From Burkholderiales bacterium (GTDB taxonomy: Bacteria; Pseudomonadota; Gammaproteobacteria; Burkholderiales; Burkholderiaceae_D), in the NCBI GenBank assembly GCA_003136595.1, contig PLEY01000115.1, positions 24,442 through 80,909 on the forward strand: a stretch of DNA of 56,468 nt. Direction: 5' to 3'. Shown piece by piece: positions 40,477 through 49,608 of this stretch. Position numbers and translations under genes: made by a program. Each line of letters begins with the position of its first letter. Position 1 is the first letter of the stretch. The notes under the pieces were generated by a model. That model did no database searches and was not told where the DNA came from. It saw only the letters and a program-made list of their open reading frames with translations.

Positions 40477-43400
40477 TCACACCAGGACCCGCTCGATGCC
40501 ACCCGCATTGGCGCGACGCACGTACGTTTCCATCCAGTCGGCGCCAAGGAGGTGGCGCGCCAGCTCCACCACGATGTAGTCGGCTTCCATGCCCGACACA
40601 TCCTCGTAGCGCGCGAGGCCCTGCAGACAGGACGGGCAGGACGTCAGGATCTTCAGGGGTCCCTTGAAATCGCCGGCGGTGAGCGTCGCATGGGCGCGCT
40701 CCAACTCCTCCTCCTTGCGAAACCGCACCTGGGTCGAGATGTCCGGACGGGTCACGGCGAGCGTGCCGGATTCCCCGCAGCAGCGGTCATTGTTCTCGAT
40801 GACCCCGTTCACGGTGCTGTTGACGAGCGTATTGACGACCCGTAACGGGGCGTAGCTCTTCATCGGCGAATGGCAGGGATCGTGGTAGGTGTAGCGCACA
40901 CCCGTGGCGCCCTCCAGGCGCACACCCTTTTCCATCAGGAACTCGTGGATGTCGATGATCCGGCAGCCCGGGAAGATCTGGTCGAACTGATAGCCCTGGA
41001 GCTGGTCGAAACAGGTCCCGCAGCTGACGATGACGGTCTTGATGTCGAGGTAGTTAAGCGTGTTGGCGACGCGATGGAAGAGCACACGATTGTCCGTGAT
41101 GATCTTCTCCGCCTTCTCGAATTCCCCGGTGCCGCGCTGCGGATAACCGCAGCACAGGTAGCCGGGCGGCAGTACCGTCTGCACGCCGACCTGCCAGAGC
41201 ATCGCCTGGGTGGCGAGTCCAACCTGAGAGAACAGGCGCTCGGAGCCGCACCCCGGAAAATAGAACACGGCCTCGCTCTCGGGGCTGGTCTTCGGGTCGC
41301 GGATGATCGGGACAATCTTGTCGTCTTCGATGTCGAGTAGCGCACGCGCGGTCCGTTTGGGCAGATTTCCCGGCATCTTCTTGTTGACGAAGTAGATCAC
41401 CTGCTCGCGCAGGGGCGGCTTGCCGACGGTGGCTGGCGGGGCCGCCGTCTGGCGCTTGGCCGCGAGGCGAAAAATCCGGTTGCCCAGGCGCTGCAGAGAA
41501 TACCCCCAACCCATCATGAGCTGGCGCGCCACGGTGATGGTCGTCGGATCGGTGGCATTCAGGAACAGCATGGCGGCGGACGTGCCCGGATTGAACTTCT
41601 TCTTGCCCATCTTGCGCAACAGGTTGCGCATGTTCATGGAGACATCGCCAAAATCGATGTCGACCGGGCAGGGCGCAAGGCACTTGTGACACACCGTGCA
41701 GTGGTCCCCCACATCGGCAAACTCGTCCCAGTGCTTGATCGACACGCCGCGCCGGGTCTGCTCCTCGTAGAGGAAGGCCTCGATCAGGAGCGAGGTCGCG
41801 AGGATCTTGTTGCGCGGTGAGTACAGCAGGTTGGCCCGCGGCACGTGGGTGGCGCACACGGGCTTGCACTTGCCGCAGCGCAGGCAGTCCTTGATCTGGT
41901 CGGAAATGGCGCCGATGTCGCTTTGCTGCATGATGAGGGACTCAGCCCCCATGAGGCCGAAACTCGGCGTGTACGCATTGCGCAGATTCGAGGGATACGC
42001 CGGCATGTCGAGGAGCTTGCCGAGGTTGAAGTGCCCCTTGGGATCGACACGGTCCTTGTATGTGCGAAACGCGCTCATCTCATCTGCGGTCAGGTACTCG
42101 AGCTTGGTGATGCCGATGCCGTGCTCGCCCGAGATCACGCCGTCCAGATCGCGGGCGATCTGCATGATGCGGGCAACCGCCGCGTTGGCCTCGTTGAGCA
42201 TGACGTAGTCATCGGAATTGACCGGGATGTTGGTATGCACGTTGCCGTCACCGGCGTGCATGTGGAGCGCGACGAAGAGCCGTCCCTTCAACGTGCGGGC
42301 ATGGATCTGATCGCAGCGGGCGAGTAACGGGGCGTAAGCGCCGCCGAGGAAGAGTCTTTGCAGCGGCGCGCGGAGCTCTTCCTTCCAGGACACGCGGATC
42401 GTGCGGTCCTGAAGGACGTCGAAGAGCCGCAGGTCTGGTCTCTCGTGAAGCCGTGCGCGCAGGGCCTCGACCAGCGACCCGAGGCCAAGCGCCGTCAACT
42501 CCGCGAGCGTCGCACGCAATGGGCTGTCCATCTGCTCGAGCAGGAACTGCCAGCGGCGGCGGGTCAGATCGAGCAGCAGGCGCGCCTGGGCGGGGCGGTC
42601 GGCGAGCAGCTCGAGGGGCGGCTCGCGATCGATCTCGCCATCGCGGGCCATGGCAATCGGCAGATCCCCCGCAAAAAACGCGGCCAGCGCGTCGATCAGC
42701 CGCAGCTTGTTGCCGATTGAGAACTCGATGTTGATGCGCTCGATGGCATCGGTGTAGGCGCCAAGGCGCGCGAGCGGGATGACGACATCCTCGTTGATCT
42801 TGAAGGCGTTGGTGTGCTTGGCGATCGCCGCCGTGCGCGCACGGTCCAGCCAGAAGGTCTTGCGCGCTTCTGCGCTGACGGCCACGAAGCCTTCGCCCTG
42901 CCGGGCGTTGGCCACCCGTACCACCTCGGAGGCTGCGCGCGCGACGCTCGCCTCGTCGGCGCCGACGATGTCGCCAAACAGGACCATCTTGGGAAACGCA
43001 CCCCGCTTGGACTTGGTGCTGTAGCCCACCGCCCGCAGATAGCGCTCGTCCAGATGCTCAAGGCCCGCGAGGGCGGGGCCACCCCCCTGCGTCTGGGCGT
43101 CGAGGAAATCCTTGATCTCGACGATGGCGGGAACAGCGTCGCGCGCCTGACCGAAAAATTCCAGGCAGACCGTGCGGGTATGGGGTGGCATCTTGTGCAA
43201 GAGCCAACGGGCGGAGGTGATGAGCCCATCGCAGCCCTCCTTCTGGACCCCGGGCAGCCCGGCGAGAAACTTGTCGGTGACATCCTTGCCGAGCCCATCC
43301 TTGCGAAAGCGGCGGCCCTCGACCTCGAGCGTCTCGCGGCTCGTGATGGTGGTGCCATCGGCGCCCAGGCGGCGAATCTCGAAACGTACCAGGGATGCCT

Positions 43401-44430
43401 CGTGGATCTTGCCGAGGTTGTGACCCTGGCGCACGATCTCGAGCCAGCCGCCGTTGGCGTCGACCATGCGCCAGCTGACCAGGTTGTCCAGTGCCGTGCC
43501 CCACAGGACGGCCTTCTTGCCGCCGGCGTTCATGGCAATGTTGCCACCGATGCACGAGGCGTCCGCCGAGGTCGGGTCGACCGCGAACACCCATCCAGCG
43601 CGCTCCGCGGCCTCGGTCACGCGCTTGGTCACGACGCCCGCACCGGTTGCAATCGTCGCGACGGGTCCGGCTAGTCCAGGCAGCATCGTCATCTCGACAG
43701 CGCCCAGCTGGTCCAGCTTCTCCGTGTTGATGACGGCCGAATAGGCGGTCAGCGGAATCGCGCCGCCCGTGTACCCGGTACCCCCGCCACGCGGGATGAT
43801 GGTCAACCCGAGCTCGATGCAGGCCACGACGAGCCCGGCAATCTCGGACTCGGTATCGGGCGTCAGAACCACGAAGGGATACTCCACGCGCCAGTCGGTT
43901 GCATCGGTGACGTGTGAGACGCGCGAGAGCCCGTCAAACTTGATGTTATCGCGGGCTGTGACCTTCGCCAGGCGGCGCAGCGCCGCCCGGCGCAGCCGCG
44001 CGGTGGTCGCGAACTCCGTCTCAAATTCCGAGACGATGCGGCGCGCAGCTTCGAGCAGCATCCCCACCTTGCCGTCCCGTTCCAGGTCGTCGCTGTCGCG
44101 GCGCCTCTCGATCTCGCCTACGCGATGCTCCATCGCCTCGATCAGCGCCGCGCGGCGCTTGGGATTCTCGAGCAGGTCGTCCTGGAGGTACGGGTTACGT
44201 CGCACCACCCAGATGTCGCCCAGCACTTCATAGAGCATGCGCGCCGAGCGTCCCGTGCGGCGCTCGGCCCGCAGCTCGTCGAGGACACGCCAGACGTCCT
44301 CGCCGAGGAGGCGAATGACGATCTCGCGATCGGAGAACGACGTATAGTTGTAGGGGATCTCGCGCAGGCGCACCTGTGGCGAGCGCGCGACATCCGGCAC
44401 GTCGAGGGTAGGCGAAGTCGGGGCATTCAT
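40477..44430 (-). CDS. FAD-binding and [4Fe-4S] oxidoreductase, Dld/GlcD-like, with DUF3683
   Basis: A 1317-residue fusion protein. Order: DUF3683 (about residues 15-110, [21 protein letters not shown]), an FAD-binding PCMH domain with [15 protein letters not shown] (about 213), a cap domain, two [4Fe-4S] motifs [11 protein letters not shown] (about 847) and [12 protein letters not shown] (about 910), and two CCG domains (FFPGCGSE about 1060, HDPCHSP about 1183, CCGESG about 1218). The parts match D-lactate and glycolate dehydrogenase systems, which feed electrons to quinones. The substrate is probably a 2-hydroxy acid; D-lactate is a guess. ATG 44430 is preferred over a start 20 residues upstream. 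Confidence 0.85.
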   Translation of the reverse strand: MNAPTSPTLDVPDVARSPQVRLREIPYNYTSFSDREIVIRLLGEDVWRVLDELRAERRTGRSARMLYEVLGDIWVVRRNPYLQDDLLENPKRRAALIEAMEHRVGEIERRRDSDDLERDGKVGMLLEAARRIVSEFETEFATTARLRRAALRRLAKVTARDNIKFDGLSRVSHVTDATDWRVEYPFVVLTPDTESEIAGLVVACIELGLTIIPRGGGTGYTGGAIPLTAYSAVINTEKLDQLGAVEMTMLPGLAGPVATIATGAGVVTKRVTEAAERAGWVFAVDPTSADASCIGGNIAMNAGGKKAVLWGTALDNLVSWRMVDANGGWLEIVRQGHNLGKIHEASLVRFEIRRLGADGTTITSRETLEVEGRRFRKDGLGKDVTDKFLAGLPGVQKEGCDGLITSARWLLHKMPPHTRTVCLEFFGQARDAVPAIVEIKDFLDAQTQGGGPALAGLEHLDERYLRAVGYSTKSKRGAFPKMVLFGDIVGADEASVARAASEVVRVANARQGEGFVAVSAEARKTFWLDRARTAAIAKHTNAFKINEDVVIPLARLGAYTDAIERINIEFSIGNKLRLIDALAAFFAGDLPIAMARDGEIDREPPLELLADRPAQARLLLDLTRRRWQFLLEQMDSPLRATLAELTALGLGSLVEALRARLHERPDLRLFDVLQDRTIRVSWKEELRAPLQRLFLGGAYAPLLARCDQIHARTLKGRLFVALHMHAGDGNVHTNIPVNSDDYVMLNEANAAVARIMQIARDLDGVISGEHGIGITKLEYLTADEMSAFRTYKDRVDPKGHFNLGKLLDMPAYPSNLRNAYTPSFGLMGAESLIMQQSDIGAISDQIKDCLRCGKCKPVCATHVPRANLLYSPRNKILATSLLIEAFLYEEQTRRGVSIKHWDEFADVGDHCTVCHKCLAPCPVDIDFGDVSMNMRNLLRKMGKKKFNPGTSAAMLFLNATDPTTITVARQLMMGWGYSLQRLGNRIFRLAAKRQTAAPPATVGKPPLREQVIYFVNKKMPGNLPKRTARALLDIEDDKIVPIIRDPKTSPESEAVFYFPGCGSERLFSQVGLATQAMLWQVGVQTVLPPGYLCCGYPQRGTGEFEKAEKIITDNRVLFHRVANTLNYLDIKTVIVSCGTCFDQLQGYQFDQIFPGCRIIDIHEFLMEKGVRLEGATGVRYTYHDPCHSPMKSYAPLRVVNTLVNSTVNGVIENNDRCCGESGTLAVTRPDISTQVRFRKEEELERAHATLTAGDFKGPLKILTSCPSCLQGLARYEDVSGMEADYIVVELARHLLGADWMETYVRRANAGGIERVLV

Positions 44431-44824
44431 GGCAGCCAGGGCCTTGGAGGTGGGCCAGCCCGGCACGAGTGCGCTGGGTCCGTGGCGCATTTTAGCCCAG
44501 CAGCAGCAGACCCGCCGGGGGGTCTCTATCCGGGAAGCAGAGCAAGAAGGGCCATGGCCGCGATCTCAAGCGACATGACGCCGGCAGGACTGGTTCCGGC
44601 CGAGTTCCAGGCTCACTCTTTGGGCCTGGATACCCCGGCAATCGACAGTTGCCGCAACTAAAGCAACTAAACACAGGCACAAGAGGCCGCCGAGTGCGTA
44701 AAGCTGGGGTTGATGGACCCCGGGGACTTCCTCACGATGTGCTGATGCCCGAAGAGGGCGAAGGCAGTCGAGACACTACCGCCAAGTACTGCAGCGCCGG
44801 GCGCGATCGTGGGTTAGGGACATG

Positions 44825-45290
44825 CTACGAAGCGCGACGCCAGGAGGAATCCCAATCCTCACAACTCCTAAGGGGCATCTGCGGCATTCCCCAAAATGAT
44901 CGGGTCGACCCCTGAAAGCGCCGATCCAGATTCAGGTTCACCGGCTCGTCGGACGCGTCGGCGATAAAGACCGGCACCCCGTCACGTTCAAGTTCGCCGA
45001 ACGTCCGCCATCGGTCTGCAACCCGAAACCGCCTCTCAGCTCCCTCGGACGCCTTTTTGAGCCGCTTTGAGCCGCTTTGAGCCGCTATCGGGCCCCTCTT
45101 TCGCCGTGGATAGGTGAGCTCCTCTAGGATCCGATTGGGTGCTCGAATCCTCTGGCTGGTCGCTGGCTGTCTCCGGCTTGCCGACCGATGAATTCACCGG
45201 TACCCTTGCGCCAGCCAAAAGCCATCCAACCGTACCCGGCCGTTTGGGGGCGCCAACCGGCCCGTGCTGCAGCGCCCCCGCGCTAATCAC
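44825..45290 (-). pseudogene. Possible frameshifted reading frame broken at a 10-bp tandem repeat
   Basis: Two minus-strand open frames meet at a tandem repeat. The first runs from an ATG at 45290 to a stop at 45036-45038. The second, in another frame, covers about 45052-44825 and reads protein-like (RRFRVADRWRTFGELER, GVPVFIADASDEPVNLNLDRRF) up to a stop at 44825. Removing one 10-bp unit (GCCGCTTTGA, 45061-45080) would join them into one frame of about 150 codons. No homologue recognised; codon bias is weaker than in neighbouring genes. Confidence 0.35.
45051..45090. repeat. 10-bp tandem repeat GCCGCTTTGA
   Basis: Units at 45061-45070 and 45071-45080 are identical, flanked by partial copies at 45051-45060 and 45081-45086. 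The unit length is not divisible by three, so copy changes would shift the reading frame. Confidence 0.7.
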
Positions 45291-45419
45291 GGTTCCGGCC
45301 CGACGGACCGCGCGCGGCGCTGGGTGACCCCCCCAGTTGCTGCGAGCCGGGTCGCCGGGGTCCGCGAGCGCTCACCCCGCGGCCCTGTCCGGGATGGACT
45401 CCAACCCGGCCTGTCTACC

Positions 45420-46943
45420 ATGAAACACCCTGACTATCTAAAGCGCATCCTCACCGCCCGGGTCTACGACGTCGCGCGGGAAACCGAACTGCAGGCCGCC
45501 CCGGCGCTCTCAGCGCGCCTGGGCAATGCCGTCTGGCTCAAGCGCGAGGACAATCAGGCCATCTTCAGTTTCAAGCTGCGCGGCGCCTATAACAAGATGT
45601 CCCTCTTGTCCGCGAGCAAGCGGGCGCGGGGCGTCATCGCGGCCTCGGCCGGCAATCACGCCCAGGGCGTTGCACTGGCCGCCCACAGGCTCGGCTGCCA
45701 CGCGGTGATCGTCATGCCGCAGACCACCCCCCAGGTGAAGATCGACGCGGTGCGCGCCCACGGTCAAGCGGCCGTCGAAGTGGTGCTCGCGGGAGATTCC
45801 TACAGCGACGCCTACGAGCACGCGCTCACGCTGCAGGCCAAGCGGGGACTCGAGTTCGTGCACCCTTTCGATGATCCGGACGTGATCGCGGGTCAGGGGA
45901 CGATCGGCGTGGAGATCCTGCGCCAGCATCCAGGGCCGATCGATGCCCTCTTCGTCGCCATTGGCGGGGGCGGGCTGATCTCGGGCATCAGCGCCTATGT
46001 CAAGGAGGTCCGGCCCGAGATCCGGATCATCGGTGTCCAGACCGTCGACTCGGATGCCATGCGCCAGTCGCTTGCGGCCAAGCGCCGCATCACGCTCGAG
46101 TCGGTCGGCCTGTTCTCCGACGGGACCGCGGTCAAGACCGTCGGCGCGGAGACGTTCCGCCTGTGTCGGCGCTATGTCGACGAAATCATCGTGGTCGATA
46201 CCGACGCGATCTGCGCGGCGATCAAGGACGTGTTCCAGGAGACGCGCAGCATCCTCGAGCCTGCTGGCGCGCTGTCGATTGCGGGTCTGAAGGCCTACGT
46301 CGAGCGCGAGGGCGCGAAGCACCAGACCCTGATTGCCGTGGCGTGTGGCGCCAACATGAATTTCGACCGGATGCGGTTCGTGGCCGATCGGGCCGAGGTT
46401 GGCGAAGAGCGCGAGGCGGTGTTCGCGGTCACCATCCCTGAGGAGCGCGGGAGTTTCCGGCGCTTTTGCGAGCTGGTCGGCAGCCGCAACGTGACCGAAT
46501 TCAACTACCGCATTGCCGATGCGGTGTCGGCCCATATCTTCGTTGGCATCCAGATCCGCAACCGGGCCGAGGGGCAAGCCATTCTGCGCCACTTCGTGAA
46601 AAATGGATTCGCGACCGTCGACTTGTCCGGAGACGAATTGTCCAAGCAGCATGTGCGCTACATGGTCGGCGGCCGCTCGAGCCTTGCGGGCGATGAGAGG
46701 CTCTACCGGTTTGAGTTTCCCGAGCGTCCGGGCGCCCTCATGCGCTTTCTCACCTCGATGAGCCCGAACTGGAACATCAGCCTCTTTCACTACCGGAACC
46801 AGGGTGCGGATTACAGCAGCATCCTGGTGGGCCTGCAGGTCCCGGCGCGCGACAAGCGGGCGTTTCGCAGCTTCCTCGAGACGCTTGGCTATCCTTATGC
46901 CGACGAGTCGAAGAACCCCGCCTACCGACTGTTTCTGGGCTAG
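45420..46943 (+). CDS. ilvA: Threonine ammonia-lyase, biosynthetic
   Basis: A 507-residue PLP enzyme that converts threonine to 2-oxobutanoate, first step of isoleucine synthesis. PLP lysine Lys52 lies in SFKLRGAYN; glycine-rich GGGGLISG lies near residue 190. Two ACT-like (ThrA-dehydr-C) domains in the C terminus (VTIPEERGSFRRFCEL, FEFPERPGALMRFLTS) are the isoleucine/valine allosteric sites, marking the biosynthetic rather than catabolic form. Start ATG 45420 matches homologues, although the site before it is weak; longer readings upstream are not conserved. Stop is followed by an 11-bp repeat (GTACTCG at 46943 and 46954). Confidence 0.93.
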   Translation: MKHPDYLKRILTARVYDVARETELQAAPALSARLGNAVWLKREDNQAIFSFKLRGAYNKMSLLSASKRARGVIAASAGNHAQGVALAAHRLGCHAVIVMPQTTPQVKIDAVRAHGQAAVEVVLAGDSYSDAYEHALTLQAKRGLEFVHPFDDPDVIAGQGTIGVEILRQHPGPIDALFVAIGGGGLISGISAYVKEVRPEIRIIGVQTVDSDAMRQSLAAKRRITLESVGLFSDGTAVKTVGAETFRLCRRYVDEIIVVDTDAICAAIKDVFQETRSILEPAGALSIAGLKAYVEREGAKHQTLIAVACGANMNFDRMRFVADRAEVGEEREAVFAVTIPEERGSFRRFCELVGSRNVTEFNYRIADAVSAHIFVGIQIRNRAEGQAILRHFVKNGFATVDLSGDELSKQHVRYMVGGRSSLAGDERLYRFEFPERPGALMRFLTSMSPNWNISLFHYRNQGADYSSILVGLQVPARDKRAFRSFLETLGYPYADESKNPAYRLFLG

Positions 46944-46960
46944 TACTCGACTCGTACTCG
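46943..46960. repeat. 11-bp tandem repeat at ilvA stop
   Basis: GTACTCG at 46943-46949 recurs at 46954-46960 with an 11-base period, immediately at and after the ilvA stop codon. Confidence 0.5.
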
Positions 46961-47053
46961 GTTCACCGCGCGCTGGCGGCAGTCCAGCAGGTTTACCGGT
47001 GGCCGGGCATACTGTTGCCTTCATTCCATCTGTCTCACACTGGGAGATCGAGC

Positions 47054-47776
47054 ATGCAAGTCCCCGCAGATCAGGGCGCGCGCCAGTACCGGTACTACGA
47101 TTTCATCATGGCGGCCTTTGTTGTCGTGCTCCTGTGCTCGAATTTCATTGGCGCGGCCAAGCAGGCCACCGTCACGCTGCCCTGGGTGGGTGCCGTCACC
47201 TTTGGCGCCGGGATCCTGTTCTTCCCGATCTCCTACTTCTTCGGCGATGTCCTGACCGAGGTCTACGGCTACGCCCGCGACCGGCGCTGCGTCTGGGCGG
47301 GCTTCACGGCCTTGTTGTTCGCCTCGGTGATGGCGTGGGTCGTGGTCGCCCTGCCGGCAGCCGATACAGCCTTCATGAAGGAATACCAGGGCAATCTTGC
47401 CGGGGTCTTCGGGAACGCCTGGCGCATCGCGCTCGCGTCGATGCTTGCATTTTGGTGTGGCAGCTTCGCCAACAGCTTCGTGCTGGCCAAGATGAAGATC
47501 TTCACCGATGGCAAGTGGCTTTGGACGCGCACCATCGGCTCGACCGCGGTCGGCGAGCTTGTCGACTCGTCGCTCTTCTATTTCATCGCCTTCTATGGAA
47601 TCTGGGCCACCGACGATATCGTCAAGGTGGCCATCATCCAGTACATCCTGAAGACCTCATGGGAGATCATTGCCACGCCTTTGACCTACGCCATGGTGGG
47701 ATTCCTAAAGCGCCAGGAGCGCGAGGATTACTTCGACCGCAGCACGAATTTCAGCCCGTTTCGCCTCGAGTCCTGA
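47054..47776 (+). CDS. yhhQ: Queuosine precursor transporter YhhQ
   Basis: A 240-residue membrane protein of the VUT/DUF165 family, which imports queuosine precursors preQ0/preQ1. Six hydrophobic segments; typical motifs are CSNFIGAAK near residue 28, FGAGILFFPISYFFGDVLTEVYGY, and SLFYFIAFYG in the C-terminal half with the conserved GELVDS before it. Start ATG 47054 has GGGAG about nine bases upstream. The organism also makes dihydroneopterin triphosphate (folE2), so preQ0 uptake here may supplement or replace synthesis; que genes are not in this window. The 110 bases before it show no recognisable preQ1 riboswitch. Confidence 0.88.
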   Translation: MQVPADQGARQYRYYDFIMAAFVVVLLCSNFIGAAKQATVTLPWVGAVTFGAGILFFPISYFFGDVLTEVYGYARDRRCVWAGFTALLFASVMAWVVVALPAADTAFMKEYQGNLAGVFGNAWRIALASMLAFWCGSFANSFVLAKMKIFTDGKWLWTRTIGSTAVGELVDSSLFYFIAFYGIWATDDIVKVAIIQYILKTSWEIIATPLTYAMVGFLKRQEREDYFDRSTNFSPFRLES

Positions 47777-47792
47777 CGGACTCCCCCAGCCT

Positions 47793-48521
47793 CTAGGCAT
47801 CGAGCAGTGTGGCGAGGTCAAGAAAGCTCGACGCATTGAGGTCAAATGAGGCATCCGGTCCCGGATCGGGATGCCGGTTCGCTCCGTATTCGAGAGGCCG
47901 CTCGACCAGCGCGGTTCGAAGGCCGCACGCCTGAGCCGCACGCAGATCGGATTTGTGGGCGGCAACCAGCATCAGCTCGGCAGGCTCGATCCCGATCAGT
48001 CGGGCTGCGCCGAGATAGACTTCCGGATCCGGTTTGTAGTGCTGGAAGAGCTCGGCGGAGAGGATGAGATCCCAGGGAAGGCCGGCATTCTTGGCCATGT
48101 TGTTAAGCAGACTGACGTTGCCATTCGAGAGCGTCGCGACCGTATAGCGGCGCTTTAACCGTCGCAGCCCGCGCACCGAGTCCGGCCAGGGGCGCAGTCG
48201 GTGCCAGGCGCGATTCAGTTCCGCGCGCTCGGCCTCGCCAAGATCCCCCAGTCCAAAGGACGGGGCGATGTCCTCAAGGATCATCCGGTGCAGCGCATCG
48301 ATGTGCTGCCAAGGCAACGCGCCGCTGCGCACCCGGTTCATGGCCGGCGCATAGCCTGCCCGCCAGGCATCGGCGAAGCCTGCGGCATCGACCTTCAGGC
48401 GATGTGCTCGCGCGAGCACGCGGACCTCGCGGATGAGACTGCCTCGCCAGTCGACGACCGTGCCGAACACATCGAAACACAATGCCTTGATGCCCGCAGT
48501 GCCCGCTCCGCGTGGCGTCAT
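47793..48521 (-). CDS. HAD-superfamily haloacid dehalogenase, type II-like
   Basis: A 242-residue HAD enzyme. The nucleophile Asp17 lies in CFDVFGTVVDW, the second motif is TLSNGNVSLLNN, and KPDPEVYLGAARLIG and VAAHKSDLRAAQACGL complete the fold. This resembles (S)-2-haloacid dehalogenases, which hydrolyse 2-chloroacids, but many members act on other phosphate or halide substrates. Start uncertain: ATG 48521, or TTG 48530 (nearer GAGAG). Convergent with yhhQ, stops 16 bases apart; the ttcA gene is 30 bases upstream of its start. Confidence 0.83.
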   Translation of the reverse strand: MTPRGAGTAGIKALCFDVFGTVVDWRGSLIREVRVLARAHRLKVDAAGFADAWRAGYAPAMNRVRSGALPWQHIDALHRMILEDIAPSFGLGDLGEAERAELNRAWHRLRPWPDSVRGLRRLKRRYTVATLSNGNVSLLNNMAKNAGLPWDLILSAELFQHYKPDPEVYLGAARLIGIEPAELMLVAAHKSDLRAAQACGLRTALVERPLEYGANRHPDPGPDASFDLNASSFLDLATLLDA

Positions 48522-48551
48522 GAACGCCAACTCTCGTGCGGCCCGCTCATT

Positions 48552-49484
48552 TCATTCCGACACGAGACTTGCATCGGCATCCTGGCTCGCCTGCGCTGGG
48601 GTTCGCATCGGATGGAAATGGATGCGATCCCCGGCAACCTCAGCCATTTCCAGAGCCACTCCAGAGCCCGGGTCGCTCGACCCCCGCCTTTCGTGCCCCG
48701 GGATGATCGCGTCAAGGCCCTCAAAATCGAACAGCTCCCCATCGGCGAGGTGCGAGGGAACGACGTGCTGCATGGCCCGAAAGATGTTGCCAATCCGCCC
48801 GGGCGCCTCACGCTCCCAGTGCGCCAACATCTCCTTCACCTTACGGCGCTGCAGCGTCTCCTGGGAGCCGCACAGGTCACACGGAATGATCGGATAGGCC
48901 TTCTTGCGTGCGTAAGCGGCAATGTCGCGCTCGGCGCAATAGGCGAGCGGTCGAATCAGGACATGCTGGCCATCGTCGCTCTTGAGCTTCGGCGCCATCG
49001 CCTTGAGCGTGCCGCCGAAGAACATGTTCAGAAACAGGGTCTCGACGAGGTCGTCGCGATGATGGCCGAGCGCGATCTTGGTGGCCCCCAGCTCCCGCGC
49101 CGTGCGGTAGATGATGCCCCGGCGCAGCCGTGAGCATAACGAACAGGTCGTCTTGCCCTCGGGAATCTTGTCCTTGACGATCGAATAGGTGTCGGCTTCG
49201 ACGATGCGGTACTCAACCCCGAGCGCTCCAAGATAGTCCGGCAGGACATGGGCGGGGAATCCGGGCTGCTTCTGGTCCAGATTCATGGCAATGATCCGAA
49301 ACCCGATGGGAGCCCGCTTCTGCAGCGCGAGCAGGATCGAGAGCAGCGTGTAGGAATCCTTGCCACCGGACAGGCACACCAGCACCACATCGCCCTCGCC
49401 GATCATGGCGTAGTCCGTGATGGCCGACCCGACCTGCTTGATGAGGCGCGATTCGAGATGCGCGAAGTTCGATGAAGTATGCAT
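48552..49484 (-). CDS. ttcA: tRNA 2-thiocytidine(32) synthetase TtcA
   Basis: A 310-residue ATP-dependent enzyme that thiolates cytidine-32 of tRNA using a [4Fe-4S] cluster. PP-loop SGGKDS lies at residues 39-44; cluster cysteines CSLC (114, 117) and CDLC (202, 205) are present. Length and spacing are standard. The start at ATG 49484 has no strong site. Just upstream are tandem repeats GCCGCCTTATTAA (49491-49516). Confidence 0.94.
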   Translation of the reverse strand: MHTSSNFAHLESRLIKQVGSAITDYAMIGEGDVVLVCLSGGKDSYTLLSILLALQKRAPIGFRIIAMNLDQKQPGFPAHVLPDYLGALGVEYRIVEADTYSIVKDKIPEGKTTCSLCSRLRRGIIYRTARELGATKIALGHHRDDLVETLFLNMFFGGTLKAMAPKLKSDDGQHVLIRPLAYCAERDIAAYARKKAYPIIPCDLCGSQETLQRRKVKEMLAHWEREAPGRIGNIFRAMQHVVPSHLADGELFDFEGLDAIIPGHERRGSSDPGSGVALEMAEVAGDRIHFHPMRTPAQASQDADASLVSE

Positions 49485-49490
49485 GATCCA

Positions 49491-49516
49491 GCCGCCTTAT
49501 TAAGCCGCCTTATTAA
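49491..49516. repeat. 13-bp tandem repeat upstream of ttcA
   Basis: GCCGCCTTATTAA occurs twice at 49491-49503 and 49504-49516, followed by further GAAGCCG-like degenerate copies to about 49565. It falls in the ttcA leader. Confidence 0.7.
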
Positions 49517-49608
49517 GCCGGCTTGAAGCCGTCCTGAAGCCGGTTTGGAGCCCATGTGAAGCCCACTGCAAATTCTATCGGATCACGCCAACTCGCGTGG
49601 CGTGAAGT

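Larger units (their letters stand above)
44431..45419. other. Gene-poor 989-base stretch
   Basis: The longest stretch without a confident gene. It holds parts of reading frames described separately (minus strand 44825-45290). GGGTCGACCC at about 44902-44911 with CCCCAAAATGATC before it looks like a remnant of transposon or repeat-element sequence. The part next to ilvA (45290-45419) is likely its promoter region. Confidence 0.5.

Noticed and set aside
44649-44915. 88-codon plus-strand frame in the gene-poor stretch
   Set aside because: No family features, poor codon pattern, and it ends inside a palindromic GGGTCGACCC.
44890-44920. Possible transposon remnant around GGGTCGACCC
   Set aside because: Palindrome and flanks resemble repeat-element sequence, but I see no transposase fragment, terminal repeats or target duplication.
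45130-45180. tRNA-like T-loop string (GCTCGAATCC)
   Set aside because: No acceptor or anticodon stem could be paired around it.
45510-47024. 504-codon open frame antisense to ilvA
   Set aside because: ilvA on the other strand is recognised with full catalytic and regulatory domains; the antisense frame looks like a shadow.
46944-47053. Possible preQ1 riboswitch before yhhQ
   Set aside because: No class I or II preQ1 consensus (no A-rich tail, no conserved pocket bases); only short repeats seen.
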